A stretch of 64,000 bases of DNA from Aliarcobacter thereius LMG 24486. Its GTDB lineage: Bacteria > Campylobacterota > Campylobacteria > Campylobacterales > Arcobacteraceae. How positions within the stretch are numbered: position 1 is the first letter of the stretch; every line of letters begins with the position of its first letter. Under the pieces are notes generated by a model. The model was not told the origin of the DNA. It made no database searches and was given only the letters and a program-made list of their open reading frames with translations. The DNA lies in assembly GCF_004214815.1 (NCBI RefSeq), contig NZ_CP035926.1:1612001-1676000 (forward strand), read 5' to 3'. A program made the translations under genes and the position numbers. Below are positions 55,755 through 63,016 of this stretch, piece by piece.

Positions 55755-56528
55755 TTAACTTAAAAGTGCAATAGCAATAATAATTCCAACAGATGTTGCA
55801 AGAGTTAAAATCATTCCATCCATCCATCGTCCCCAACCCATCATCATATAGCCTTTAAACGAGTCCAAAAATGAGTTTACAAAAGCAAATCCGGGAGCAA
55901 GAAGTAAAACACTAGCTGCCATTGCAATATTTGGGGTTGAACTAAAGCCATAAATTTTTGAAAGCCCTGCTATTAGAGTGGCTACAAAAGCTGTGATTCC
56001 AAAGACTATTATCATTACAAATCGTTTTTTTGATAACTCTTGTCTTACAAACATAGCAATACTTGCAGCAAAAAAAGTTGTTAAAAGTGCCATAGGATCT
56101 CCACCTTGCAAAAATGCAAAACTCATACAAGATAATCCAACCATAAAAACAACCAACCATCTATTATAGTAGTTTGCTTCAAGTTGCTTTAAAATAGTAT
56201 ATAAATAATCTATATCATAGTTTACTTCGCTCTCTTTTTTCTCCATTTTTAAAACAATATTTTGTATAGCACAAACTATTCTCATATTTATTGGTTTATG
56301 ATGAACTCTTCTTGTTGTTGTAACAGATTGTCCATGATATAAAGTTGTTAAAACAATAGCAGAAGGAATTAAAGATATTTCAACACTTGAAGCTCCCAGA
56401 ACTTTTCCTAATCTTTGTGCTGTTTGCTCTATTAAAATACTTTCAGCACCATATTCACTCATTAAAACAGCTGCTTTTATAATTCCTCTTGTGATAATTG
56501 ATTGTTCTTTGTGAGATAAACTATTCAT
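55755..56528 (-). CDS. YjjP-like half of a split ThrE-family exporter
   Basis: The 257-residue protein has a soluble N-terminal part of about 115 residues (with MSEYGAESILIEQTAQRLG and RRVHHKPIN) and about five helices after residue 120, the layout of DUF1212 and of E. coli YjjP (256 residues). Together with the next gene it makes a complete ThrE-type transporter. Export of succinate would make sense in a cell with fumarate reductase, but that is inference. A minus-strand TATAAT at 56554-56559 is the likely -10. Confidence 0.85.
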   Translation of the reverse strand: MNSLSHKEQSIITRGIIKAAVLMSEYGAESILIEQTAQRLGKVLGASSVEISLIPSAIVLTTLYHGQSVTTTRRVHHKPINMRIVCAIQNIVLKMEKKESEVNYDIDYLYTILKQLEANYYNRWLVVFMVGLSCMSFAFLQGGDPMALLTTFFAASIAMFVRQELSKKRFVMIIVFGITAFVATLIAGLSKIYGFSSTPNIAMAASVLLLAPGFAFVNSFLDSFKGYMMMGWGRWMDGMILTLATSVGIIIAIALLS

Positions 56529-56553
56529 TTTTCTTTCTTTTTAATTTTATGAA

Positions 56554-56559
56554 ATTATA
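56554..56559 (-). promoter_or_regulatory. -10 box of the yjjP/yjjB-like pair
   Basis: The minus strand reads TATAAT 25 bases before the ATG. Confidence 0.4.
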
Positions 56560-56570
56560 CTAAAGTTTGT

Positions 56571-56576
56571 TATAAT
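56571..56576 (+). promoter_or_regulatory. -10 box of the hypothetical-coaX-hisG operon
   Basis: TATAAT lies 19 bases before the ATG of the 110-residue protein, followed by AAGGA, so the leader is very short. Confidence 0.45.
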
Positions 56577-56595
56577 AAATGTTTTAAGGATATAG

Positions 56596-56928
56596 ATGAA
56601 AGAATTAACAGCTTACTATTTAAAGAAAAATATTTTATTTAAAGAGATAAAAGAGATTTTTCCAAAAGAGATAAATAGTAGAAAAAAGATAAAAATGTAT
56701 GTAGCTACTTCATTAGATTTAAAATTTTATGCAATTTTTATTTTGGAACAAAAAAGCAGATTTTTAAGAAAAAATGCAGATGAATTAATGAGTTTAGAAA
56801 ATAGTTTATCAGGCTATGTAGAACACAATTTCAAGATAAAAGAGCTTCTTTATAAAGGTGAGATGTGCTCAAAAGCAAAAGAGTATTTAAAAGATAATTA
56901 TTGGGGTGTAAAACTTGATTTTAATTGA
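56596..56928 (+). CDS. Uncharacterised small protein upstream of coaX
   Basis: I do not recognise this 110-residue protein. It is basic, with no signal peptide or membrane helix, and looks like a mixed alpha/beta fold: strands such as IKMYVATS and LKFYAIFILEQKSRFLRK and a helical end. AAGGA precedes its ATG. The next gene, coaX, begins inside its last codons (14-base overlap), so the two are translated together. It is probably a conserved Campylobacterota protein, since the reading frame, ribosome site and operon position are all sound. Confidence 0.75.
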   Translation: MKELTAYYLKKNILFKEIKEIFPKEINSRKKIKMYVATSLDLKFYAIFILEQKSRFLRKNADELMSLENSLSGYVEHNFKIKELLYKGEMCSKAKEYLKDNYWGVKLDFN

Positions 56929-57541
56929 TATTGGAAATACAAGTACAAAAGCTTTAGAAAATAATATTATAAAAAAATACTATAAAGATGAAAAACTCCC
57001 AAGATTTAGTGGTAATATCTTTTATATAAGTGTAAATGAAGAAAAAGAGCAAGAATTCTTAAATATTAACCAAAATGCAAAAAACTTAAAAGAGTTTATA
57101 GAATTTAAAACAAACTATAAAGGTATGGGAATTGATAGAGTTGTAGCTTCTTTATTTCATAAAAATGCAATAATAGTTGATGCAGGAAGTGCAATAACTG
57201 TTGATATTATTGAAAATTCAAATCATATTGGTGGATTTATTCTTTTAGGATTAAATAGTATTAAAAAAGCCTATAAAGATATATCTTGCAAACTAGATTT
57301 TGAATTTGAAAAAAATATAAATTTGGATAAAATACCGCTTCAATCAAAAGATGCTATATCTTATGCCACTTTAAAGTCAATAATCTTACCAATTAAAGAG
57401 ATTTGCAATGATAAAAATATAATTTTTACAGGTGGAGATGGAGAGTTTATAAGCCAGTTTTTTGAAAATAGCCAATATAAAAAAGATTTAATATTTGAAA
57501 ATATGAAAAGGATAATAGATGCTAACAATTGCACTACCTAA
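56915..57541 (+). CDS. coaX: Type III pantothenate kinase
   Basis: CoaX phosphorylates pantothenate, the first step of coenzyme A synthesis. The 208-residue protein has the N-terminal phosphate loop IDIGNTSTKA (4-13), GMGIDRVVA (about 69-77) and IVDAGSAITVDII (about 84-96), the three motifs of the ASKHA-fold type III enzyme. It is somewhat shorter than usual (about 220-260). The start is TTG at 56915 with GGGG 9 bases upstream, overlapping the previous gene; hisG starts 23 bases before its stop. Confidence 0.9.
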   Translation: MILIDIGNTSTKALENNIIKKYYKDEKLPRFSGNIFYISVNEEKEQEFLNINQNAKNLKEFIEFKTNYKGMGIDRVVASLFHKNAIIVDAGSAITVDIIENSNHIGGFILLGLNSIKKAYKDISCKLDFEFEKNINLDKIPLQSKDAISYATLKSIILPIKEICNDKNIIFTGGDGEFISQFFENSQYKKDLIFENMKRIIDANNCTT

Positions 57542-58127
57542 AGGAAGAATCGCAGATGAAACACTTGATAGATTTGAAAAAGCCTTTGGAGAAAAATTTA
57601 TTTTTGAAGATAGAAAACTAATTTTAGAAAAAAGTGGTTTTAAATTTTTAAATGTAAGAAATCAAGATGTACCAACTTATGTTATGCATGGAGCTGCTGA
57701 CTTAGGAGTTGTTGGACTTGATGTTTTAGAAGAGAAAGAGTATGACTTAATCAAATTACTTGATTTAAAATTAGGTCGTTGTAAAGTTGCTTTTGGTTTA
57801 AGAGCTGGTGAAAAATTGAATTTTGATAAAAGTAAAATAACAATTGCTACAAAACATGAAAAAATAGCAAAAAAATTCTTTGAAGAAAAAGCTATGGCAG
57901 TTGAAATCATAAAACTTTATGGTTCTATTGAACTTGCACCACTTGTTGGTCTTTGTGATTGTATTGTTGATATTGTAGAAACAGGTGAAACAATGAAACA
58001 AAACGGTCTTGAAGTTGGTCCAACAATTATGGAGAGTTCTGCACATTTAATAGCAAATAAAAACTCATTTTATGCAAAAAAAGATTTAATATTTAATTTA
58101 AAAGATAATATTGAGAAATACTTGTAA
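57519..58127 (+). CDS. hisG: ATP phosphoribosyltransferase, short form
   Basis: HisG joins ATP and PRPP in the first step of histidine synthesis. The 202-residue protein starts LTIALPKGRIADET and has DLGVVGLDVLEE (about 63-74) and the PRPP loop DIVETGETMKQNGL (about 150-163). It lacks the C-terminal regulatory domain, so it is the short form that needs HisZ as regulatory partner; C. jejuni has a long form instead. AAGGAT precedes the ATG, inside the coaX end. Its stop overlaps the next start as TAATG. Confidence 0.93.
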   Translation: MLTIALPKGRIADETLDRFEKAFGEKFIFEDRKLILEKSGFKFLNVRNQDVPTYVMHGAADLGVVGLDVLEEKEYDLIKLLDLKLGRCKVAFGLRAGEKLNFDKSKITIATKHEKIAKKFFEEKAMAVEIIKLYGSIELAPLVGLCDCIVDIVETGETMKQNGLEVGPTIMESSAHLIANKNSFYAKKDLIFNLKDNIEKYL

Positions 58128-58822
58128 TGGGACTTGATTTATACGCAAAGATAGAACCTTTTTTAGGATTTGAAGAAGAGATTTACTCTTTACATAAAGT
58201 TTTTATGCGACATATTATGGAAAATGACCTTGATAATATTTTAGATATTGGTTGTGGTCAAGGTCATTTTTTACAGAACTTACAAATAAACAAGAAAAAA
58301 TATTTAGGAATTGACTTAAGCTCAGAACAGATAAATATTTGTTTGGACAAAAATCTAAATGCAAAAAATATTGATGTAAAAGATTTAAACGAGAAGTTTG
58401 ATTGTGCTGTTGCAATTTTTGATGTTATAAATTATTTGAATAAAAAGAATTTAAAAGATTTTTTTGAGAATATTTCAAATTCTTTAAATAAAGATGCTCA
58501 TTTTTTATTTGATATAAATACTCTATATGGATTTGAAGATATTGCTCAAGGTTCTATAAATCTTGATTTTGATGATAAATTTATAGCAATTGATGCTTAT
58601 TTTGAGAATAACTTTCTAACAACAGAATTAACTCTCTTTTCTAAAAATAAAGATAATCTATTTTCAAAAGAAAAAGATATTATCACTCAAGAGTATCATA
58701 AAAAAGAGTTTCTTAAAAAAAATTTATCAGATTCTGGTTTTGAGATTTTAAGAACTGATGATATTTTCCTACATAATAATAAAAAAGCTGACAAATATCT
58801 TTTTGTATGCAAGAAAAAATAA
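58127..58822 (+). CDS. SAM-dependent methyltransferase, substrate unknown
   Basis: The 231-residue protein is a class I methyltransferase with motif I ILDIGCGQGHFLQ (about 38-50), an acidic end of beta-2 (GIDLSSEQI, 61-69) and AIFDVINYL near 92-100. The remaining part has the long beta-hairpin region common in small-molecule methyltransferases. Its start overlaps the hisG stop (TAATG), so it belongs to the coaX-hisG operon. No specific substrate motif was recognised. Confidence 0.82.
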   Translation: MGLDLYAKIEPFLGFEEEIYSLHKVFMRHIMENDLDNILDIGCGQGHFLQNLQINKKKYLGIDLSSEQINICLDKNLNAKNIDVKDLNEKFDCAVAIFDVINYLNKKNLKDFFENISNSLNKDAHFLFDINTLYGFEDIAQGSINLDFDDKFIAIDAYFENNFLTTELTLFSKNKDNLFSKEKDIITQEYHKKEFLKKNLSDSGFEILRTDDIFLHNNKKADKYLFVCKKK

Positions 58823-58845
58823 GTTCTTGTGTACTTTTGATACAA

Positions 58846-58870
58846 TTTATTTATAATTAGTATAAATAAA
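58846..58870 (+). terminator. AT-only stem-loop after the hisG operon
   Basis: Ten-base arms TTTATTTATA (58846-58855) and TATAAATAAA (58861-58870) close a 5-base loop. With no G or C in the stem its strength is doubtful. Confidence 0.3.
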
Positions 58871-58902
58871 AATTATTACTTTTACTTAGCAAAATATTTG
58901 TA

Positions 58903-58908
58903 TATAAT
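58903..58908 (+). promoter_or_regulatory. -10 box of the chemoreceptor gene
   Basis: TATAAT lies 36 bases before the ATG; a GGGAGAG ribosome site follows. Confidence 0.45.
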
Positions 58909-58944
58909 ATAAACTTATGTACATTTTATGTTAAGGGAGAGATT

Positions 58945-60864
58945 ATGAACATGAATTCAATAAGAGTAAAATTGTTATTTATAACTATTGTGCCATTTAT
59001 TATAGGTATTTTTATTCTTTCAGGTATAAATTTTGAGAAGACAGAGATTACTTTAAATGAAACTCTATCAAAGTTTGAAAGTATCATAACAAAAGAGAAA
59101 GAAGCTTTAGTAAAACAGCAATTTGAAGTTGCTAGAACTTTAATTGATACAGTTATAAAAAAAGAGAATGATTTAGAATCTGCAAAAAAGCAAGTTATAG
59201 AACTTCTTAGTGGAATAAGATATTTAGATGATAAAAGTGGTTACTTTTTTGCTTATGAAAAAAGAGGAGAAGATTATTACTTCTCTTTTCATCCAGCAAT
59301 TCCAAGATTAACAAATACAAAAACAAATATAAGTGCACCTGATATAAAAGGTTATGCTTTTAGAGAAGATCTTATTAAATATGCAAAAGATAGAAAATAT
59401 GTAACCTATCATTATGAAAATCCATCTACAAAAGAGGTAGTATTAAAAATGGCATCTTCTTTATATATTCCAGAGTTTAATTGGATTTTAGTAACTGGAA
59501 TTTATGCAGATGATATCGAAAGAGAGATTTCAGCTTTAAAAATACAAATTGAAGATGATATAAACACACTATTTTGGATAGCAATTATAGTTACAATTTT
59601 ATTAAGTATTATTTTAGTTTCAATTATTCTTCCTTCTATAAATAAAATTATCTTAAAACCACTAAATATATTTCAAAATACTTTAGAGATATTTTTTAAA
59701 TATCTAAATGGAGAAAGTGATAAAGTAAATAGAATAAAGAATTACTCAAAAGATGAGATTGGGCAAATGTCAAAAACTCTTGATCACAATATTGAGATTG
59801 CAAGAAAAGAGATTGATGATAATAATCTTTTTATAGAAAATAGTATTGAAATATTAACAAAATTCCAAAAAGGAGATTTGTCTTTAAGACTAGATATAAA
59901 TGTTGATGATAGTCATTTAATAAAATTAAAATCTGTTATAAATCAAATGGCAGAAGAGTTAGAAAAAAATATTCAAAATATTTTAAAAGTGGTAAATGAA
60001 TATAGCAAATATAAATATACTTCAAAAGTTGATACTTCTAAATTTTCAAATCATATTTTAGAATTAGCAAACGGGGTAAATAACCTTGGTAGCTCAATTA
60101 CTTATATGCTAAATGAAAACAAAAAAAATGGTGATACTTTATCTTCTAGCTCAAATACTCTTTTAAAAAATGTTGAGAAATTAAATGATTCCTCTACAAG
60201 TACAGCTGCTAATCTTGAGGAAACAGCTGCTTCTTTAGAACAGATGACTGCAAATTTAAGAAATAGCACAGAAGGTGTTCAAGATATGGCAAGAATTGCT
60301 TCAAATGTTACAAATAAAGCAAAAGATGGAGAAAGACTTGCAAATCAGACTACTTTAGCTATGGAAGAGATAAATAATCAAATTAGCTCTATAAATGAAG
60401 CAATAAGTGTAATTGATCAAATAGCATTTCAAACAAATATCTTAAGTTTAAATGCAGCTGTTGAAGCAGCAACAGCTGGAGAAGCTGGAAAAGGATTTGC
60501 AGTTGTAGCACAAGAAGTAAGAAACCTTGCAAATAGAAGTGCAGAAGCTGCAAAAGAGATTAAAGATATTGTTGAACTAGCAACTTCAAAAGCATTAGAT
60601 GGTAAAGAAGTTTCAACTCAAATGATAAATGGCTATACAGAACTAAATAAAGATATTACAGATACTATTGATCTAATAAAGAATTTTGAGAATTCAAGTA
60701 AAGAACAACTAGCTGGAATTGAACAGATAAATAATGCTGTTTCAATATTGGATCAAAAAACACAACAAAATGCTGCTGTTACTTTAGAGACAAAAGAGAT
60801 AGCTCTTTCTACAAATAAAATAGCAAAACTTATAATAGAAGATGTGGATAAGAAAGAGTTTTAA
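58945..60864 (+). CDS. Methyl-accepting chemotaxis protein with Cache domain
   Basis: The 639-residue receptor has a first membrane helix at about 10-30, a periplasmic Cache-type sensor with [15 protein letters not shown] and [10 protein letters not shown] (about 70-195), a second helix at about 208-230 and a HAMP segment with KDEIGQM. The cytoplasmic signalling domain has its hairpin tip at [20 protein letters not shown] (about 508-527), the part that contacts CheA and CheW. It should steer swimming toward or away from a small ligand, often an organic acid for single-Cache receptors. ATG at 58945 is preferred over 58951 because of GGGAGAG spacing. It is a single gene. Confidence 0.93.
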   Translation: MNMNSIRVKLLFITIVPFIIGIFILSGINFEKTEITLNETLSKFESIITKEKEALVKQQFEVARTLIDTVIKKENDLESAKKQVIELLSGIRYLDDKSGYFFAYEKRGEDYYFSFHPAIPRLTNTKTNISAPDIKGYAFREDLIKYAKDRKYVTYHYENPSTKEVVLKMASSLYIPEFNWILVTGIYADDIEREISALKIQIEDDINTLFWIAIIVTILLSIILVSIILPSINKIILKPLNIFQNTLEIFFKYLNGESDKVNRIKNYSKDEIGQMSKTLDHNIEIARKEIDDNNLFIENSIEILTKFQKGDLSLRLDINVDDSHLIKLKSVINQMAEELEKNIQNILKVVNEYSKYKYTSKVDTSKFSNHILELANGVNNLGSSITYMLNENKKNGDTLSSSSNTLLKNVEKLNDSSTSTAANLEETAASLEQMTANLRNSTEGVQDMARIASNVTNKAKDGERLANQTTLAMEEINNQISSINEAISVIDQIAFQTNILSLNAAVEAATAGEAGKGFAVVAQEVRNLANRSAEAAKEIKDIVELATSKALDGKEVSTQMINGYTELNKDITDTIDLIKNFENSSKEQLAGIEQINNAVSILDQKTQQNAAVTLETKEIALSTNKIAKLIIEDVDKKEF

Positions 60865-60876
60865 CTCTTTCTTATC
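60847..60876. terminator. Shared hairpin covering both convergent stop codons
   Basis: Fourteen-base perfect arms (60847-60860 and 60863-60876) flank two bases and include the stop codons of both the chemoreceptor and the diguanylate cyclase. Flanking T-runs are short. Confidence 0.6.
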
Positions 60877-61522
60877 TTATAAGCTCCACTTTATTTCTAC
60901 CATTTGTTTTGGCTAAATACAAAGCTGTATCTGCCTTTTTTAAAAGAGTATAAATATTATCTTTAGAAGAAAAATTTGCAACACCAAAACTTGCTGTAAT
61001 ATTTCCTACTACTAAGAAATTATGTTTTGCTACTTTTTTACGAAGCTCTTCTGATAATTTTAAAGCTCCATCAATTTGTGTTTTTCTACAAATTATTATA
61101 AATTCTTCTCCACCAAAACGACCTAAAATATCAATTTCTCTTATACTTTTTTTAATAAGTTCTGAAAATTCTATTAATATATTATCACCAATAAGATGAC
61201 CAAAAATATCATTTACATTTTTAAATCTATCTATATCAATCATTATAATAGAAAAATTTTCTTTATATCTTTCAAAAAATTTTATATTTTCATTTAAGAA
61301 ATAATCTATACTTTTTCTATTATTGATTTTTGTTAAATAATCTATTGAACTGATTAAAATAAGCTCCTTATTAATATGTTCGATTTTGTTTATATACTTT
61401 ATCTTACTATATAAATAAATCATAATAAAAATAAATAGTACTACAATTAAAATCTCCTTTTGATAATTCAATATATAACTATCCAATATAACTCTCCCCC
61501 CTAAAACAATATTATTATCCAT
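60872..61522 (-). CDS. Membrane-anchored diguanylate cyclase (GGDEF)
   Basis: The 216-residue protein has a short N-terminus, one membrane helix at about 24-40 and a GGDEF domain. The active-site motif is GGEEF at 137-141 and the inhibitory RxxD site is REID at 128-131, so it should make cyclic di-GMP and be feedback-inhibited. DIDRFKNVND (about 96-105) binds metal and substrate. There is almost no sensory domain, which is unusual. The ATG lacks a good ribosome site, so expression may be low, or the start could lie elsewhere near the same point. It converges on the chemoreceptor. Confidence 0.9.
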   Translation of the reverse strand: MDNNIVLGGRVILDSYILNYQKEILIVVLFIFIMIYLYSKIKYINKIEHINKELILISSIDYLTKINNRKSIDYFLNENIKFFERYKENFSIIMIDIDRFKNVNDIFGHLIGDNILIEFSELIKKSIREIDILGRFGGEEFIIICRKTQIDGALKLSEELRKKVAKHNFLVVGNITASFGVANFSSKDNIYTLLKKADTALYLAKTNGRNKVELIR

Positions 61523-61637
61523 TTCTATACCAAATAGGCAAAATATTATCTAATTATTTATTAAATAGCAAATTATTATCTTTATAATGACATATAAGGC
61601 AAATAGTTTGTGAATTTTATTTATATTTTCTTTGTAT

Positions 61638-61643
61638 TAGAAT
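61638..61643 (+). promoter_or_regulatory. -10 box placing the HTH transcript start at its ATG
   Basis: TAGAAT ends 7 bases before the ATG at 61651 and no ribosome site lies between, so the mRNA may be leaderless. A second -10, TATAAT at 61583-61588, would give a leader of about 55 bases. Confidence 0.35.
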
Positions 61644-61650
61644 TCGCACT

Positions 61651-61845
61651 ATGAAATTAACACAACAAGATATCGCAAGAATAATAAATGTTACTCCAAT
61701 GACATTAAGAAATTGGAAAAAAAATAAACCTAGGCTTTATGAAATAATACAAAAAGGCTTTGCTTTTGAAGAAGTAGTAAAAAAAGCTCAAGAAAATGCA
61801 GATGAATTAAAAGATTTAGAAGAAAAATTTAATATTAAGAAGTAG
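61651..61845 (+). CDS. Small helix-turn-helix protein
   Basis: The 64-residue protein begins with a helix-turn-helix, LTQQDIARIINVTPMTLRNW (3-22), of the Cro/C1 or MerR-like kind. A basic turn (KKNKPR) and a charged C-terminal helix (about 40-60) follow, likely for dimerisation. It has no other domain. It would bind DNA as a small repressor or antirepressor. It lies between the diguanylate cyclase (divergent) and the ZorAB-like genes (convergent). No ribosome site is visible before the ATG. Confidence 0.75.
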   Translation: MKLTQQDIARIINVTPMTLRNWKKNKPRLYEIIQKGFAFEEVVKKAQENADELKDLEEKFNIKK

Positions 61846-61847
61846 TT

Positions 61848-61982
61848 CTATTTTTTATTAAATATTTTTTTTGAGAGTCTAATTATTTTACTCTCTTTTT
61901 TCTTCTCATCTAAACTCTTTTTGATATGTTTTGCTAACTCTTCAAGATTTTTTGGACTATAAATACTATTTGTTATCTTCAT
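61848..61982 (-). CDS. Possible 44-residue protein after the zorB-like gene
   Basis: This frame encodes a 44-residue basic, helical peptide (with NLEELAKHIKKSLDEKKKE near residues 12-30) and begins inside the end of the zorB-like gene: its ATG lies 14 bases before the end of that gene's stop codon, in another frame. Only a weak GAGTG site precedes it. It ends 2 bases after the convergent HTH gene. Coupled translation with the zorB-like gene would explain expression. No family recognised; it may be a chance frame, but the composition is protein-like. Confidence 0.35.
   Translation of the reverse strand: MKITNSIYSPKNLEELAKHIKKSLDEKKKESKIIRLSKKIFNKK
61873..61901 (+). terminator. Terminator of the HTH gene
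   Basis: Six-base arms GAGAGT (61873-61878) and ACTCTC (61890-61895) close an 11-base loop and are followed by TTTTTT (61896-61901). It lies inside the minus-strand 44-residue frame. Confidence 0.55.
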
Positions 61983-63012
61983 TTTCACTCTTTTTAAAAT
62001 AATCTTGAAGTTCTTTTATAGCCTCTTCATTTTTAATAGTAAATTTAATCTCTATTCTCCTTGAAGCATCTTTATCTTCAATACTCTTTGAATCATAAAC
62101 TAAATTTGAAGATGATTTTCCACTTGAACTTACAAAACTATTTAAAAGCTCTTTTTCAACAATATTTTCATCATATAAAAACTGCATTACACTTAAAGCT
62201 CTTTTCTGTGATAGATATAAATTTGTAAGATAAGTTCCATCGCTATCAGTATATCCCTCAATTGTTATTGTTTCTATATATTTTTTTATATCTTCATCTT
62301 TTAATAAAACATCAAAATATCTTTTTAAAGCTCCGCTTAACTCTTTTTTTGATTCATTTTTTAAGGCAAATGAATTTTTATCAAATAAAATATTTGAAGA
62401 GAATTTTATAGCTCCACTTTTTTCATCTATATTTACAGCATCTTTAAGTTTTAATTTTATTTTAGAGATAAGTTCAAGCTTTATTCCACCTAGTTTTTTT
62501 ATCTTATCTTTTGCTAGTTCAAACTCATCTTTTAGCTTTAATATATTTTGATCTTTTAATATAATCTCTTCCAAACTTCTATCTAATTTACTCTCTAAAT
62601 CTTGATTTAATTTTGAACTTTCACTTAAATTTGCAAGTAATTTCTCATTTAGAATATTTATACTTTCAAGTTCTTCCTCTTTTTGAAGATTTTGATTGTA
62701 TTGATTTTCTAGCTCATTTAAAACTATTTTTAGATTTTCATCGCTATTTTCCAAACTCTTTAAAGTTTGAGAATAAAGTTTTTCTATATTTTTAATTTGT
62801 TCTATTAATTCTAAATTTGTAGTTTCAATATCTTTTAATTTATTAATAAGTTTTGAATTTCTATCTTCACTATTTACTAAAGTATTTTCTGTATGAATAT
62901 ATTTTATTACAATCAAAGCAACTATTAATATAAAAACAAATAATAATCCAGCCATTAAATCTGCATAAGATATCCAAAAGTTTTCCTCTTTTTCTTCATT
63001 CTTTTTATACAT
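61966..63012 (-). CDS. MotB/ZorB-like OmpA-domain protein with long coiled coil
   Basis: The 348-residue protein has a short cytoplasmic start, one membrane helix at about 13-38 with FWISYADLMAGLLFVFILI (Asp18 is the expected proton-carrying residue of MotB/ZorB), a coiled coil at about 45-175, and an OmpA/MotB peptidoglycan-binding domain at about 197-327 (TIEGYTDSDG, RALSVMQFL, DASRRIEIKF). The upstream gene encodes a MotA/ZorA-like channel, 4 bases away, so the two should form a proton-driven stator. In MotB and ZorB the membrane helix and OmpA domain are joined by a short linker; the roughly 130-residue coiled coil here is unusual. Chemotaxis motor stator or Zorya component are the alternatives. 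Confidence 0.85.
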   Translation of the reverse strand: MYKKNEEKEENFWISYADLMAGLLFVFILIVALIVIKYIHTENTLVNSEDRNSKLINKLKDIETTNLELIEQIKNIEKLYSQTLKSLENSDENLKIVLNELENQYNQNLQKEEELESINILNEKLLANLSESSKLNQDLESKLDRSLEEIILKDQNILKLKDEFELAKDKIKKLGGIKLELISKIKLKLKDAVNIDEKSGAIKFSSNILFDKNSFALKNESKKELSGALKRYFDVLLKDEDIKKYIETITIEGYTDSDGTYLTNLYLSQKRALSVMQFLYDENIVEKELLNSFVSSSGKSSSNLVYDSKSIEDKDASRRIEIKFTIKNEEAIKELQDYFKKSENEDNK

Positions 63013-63016
63013 TTTA

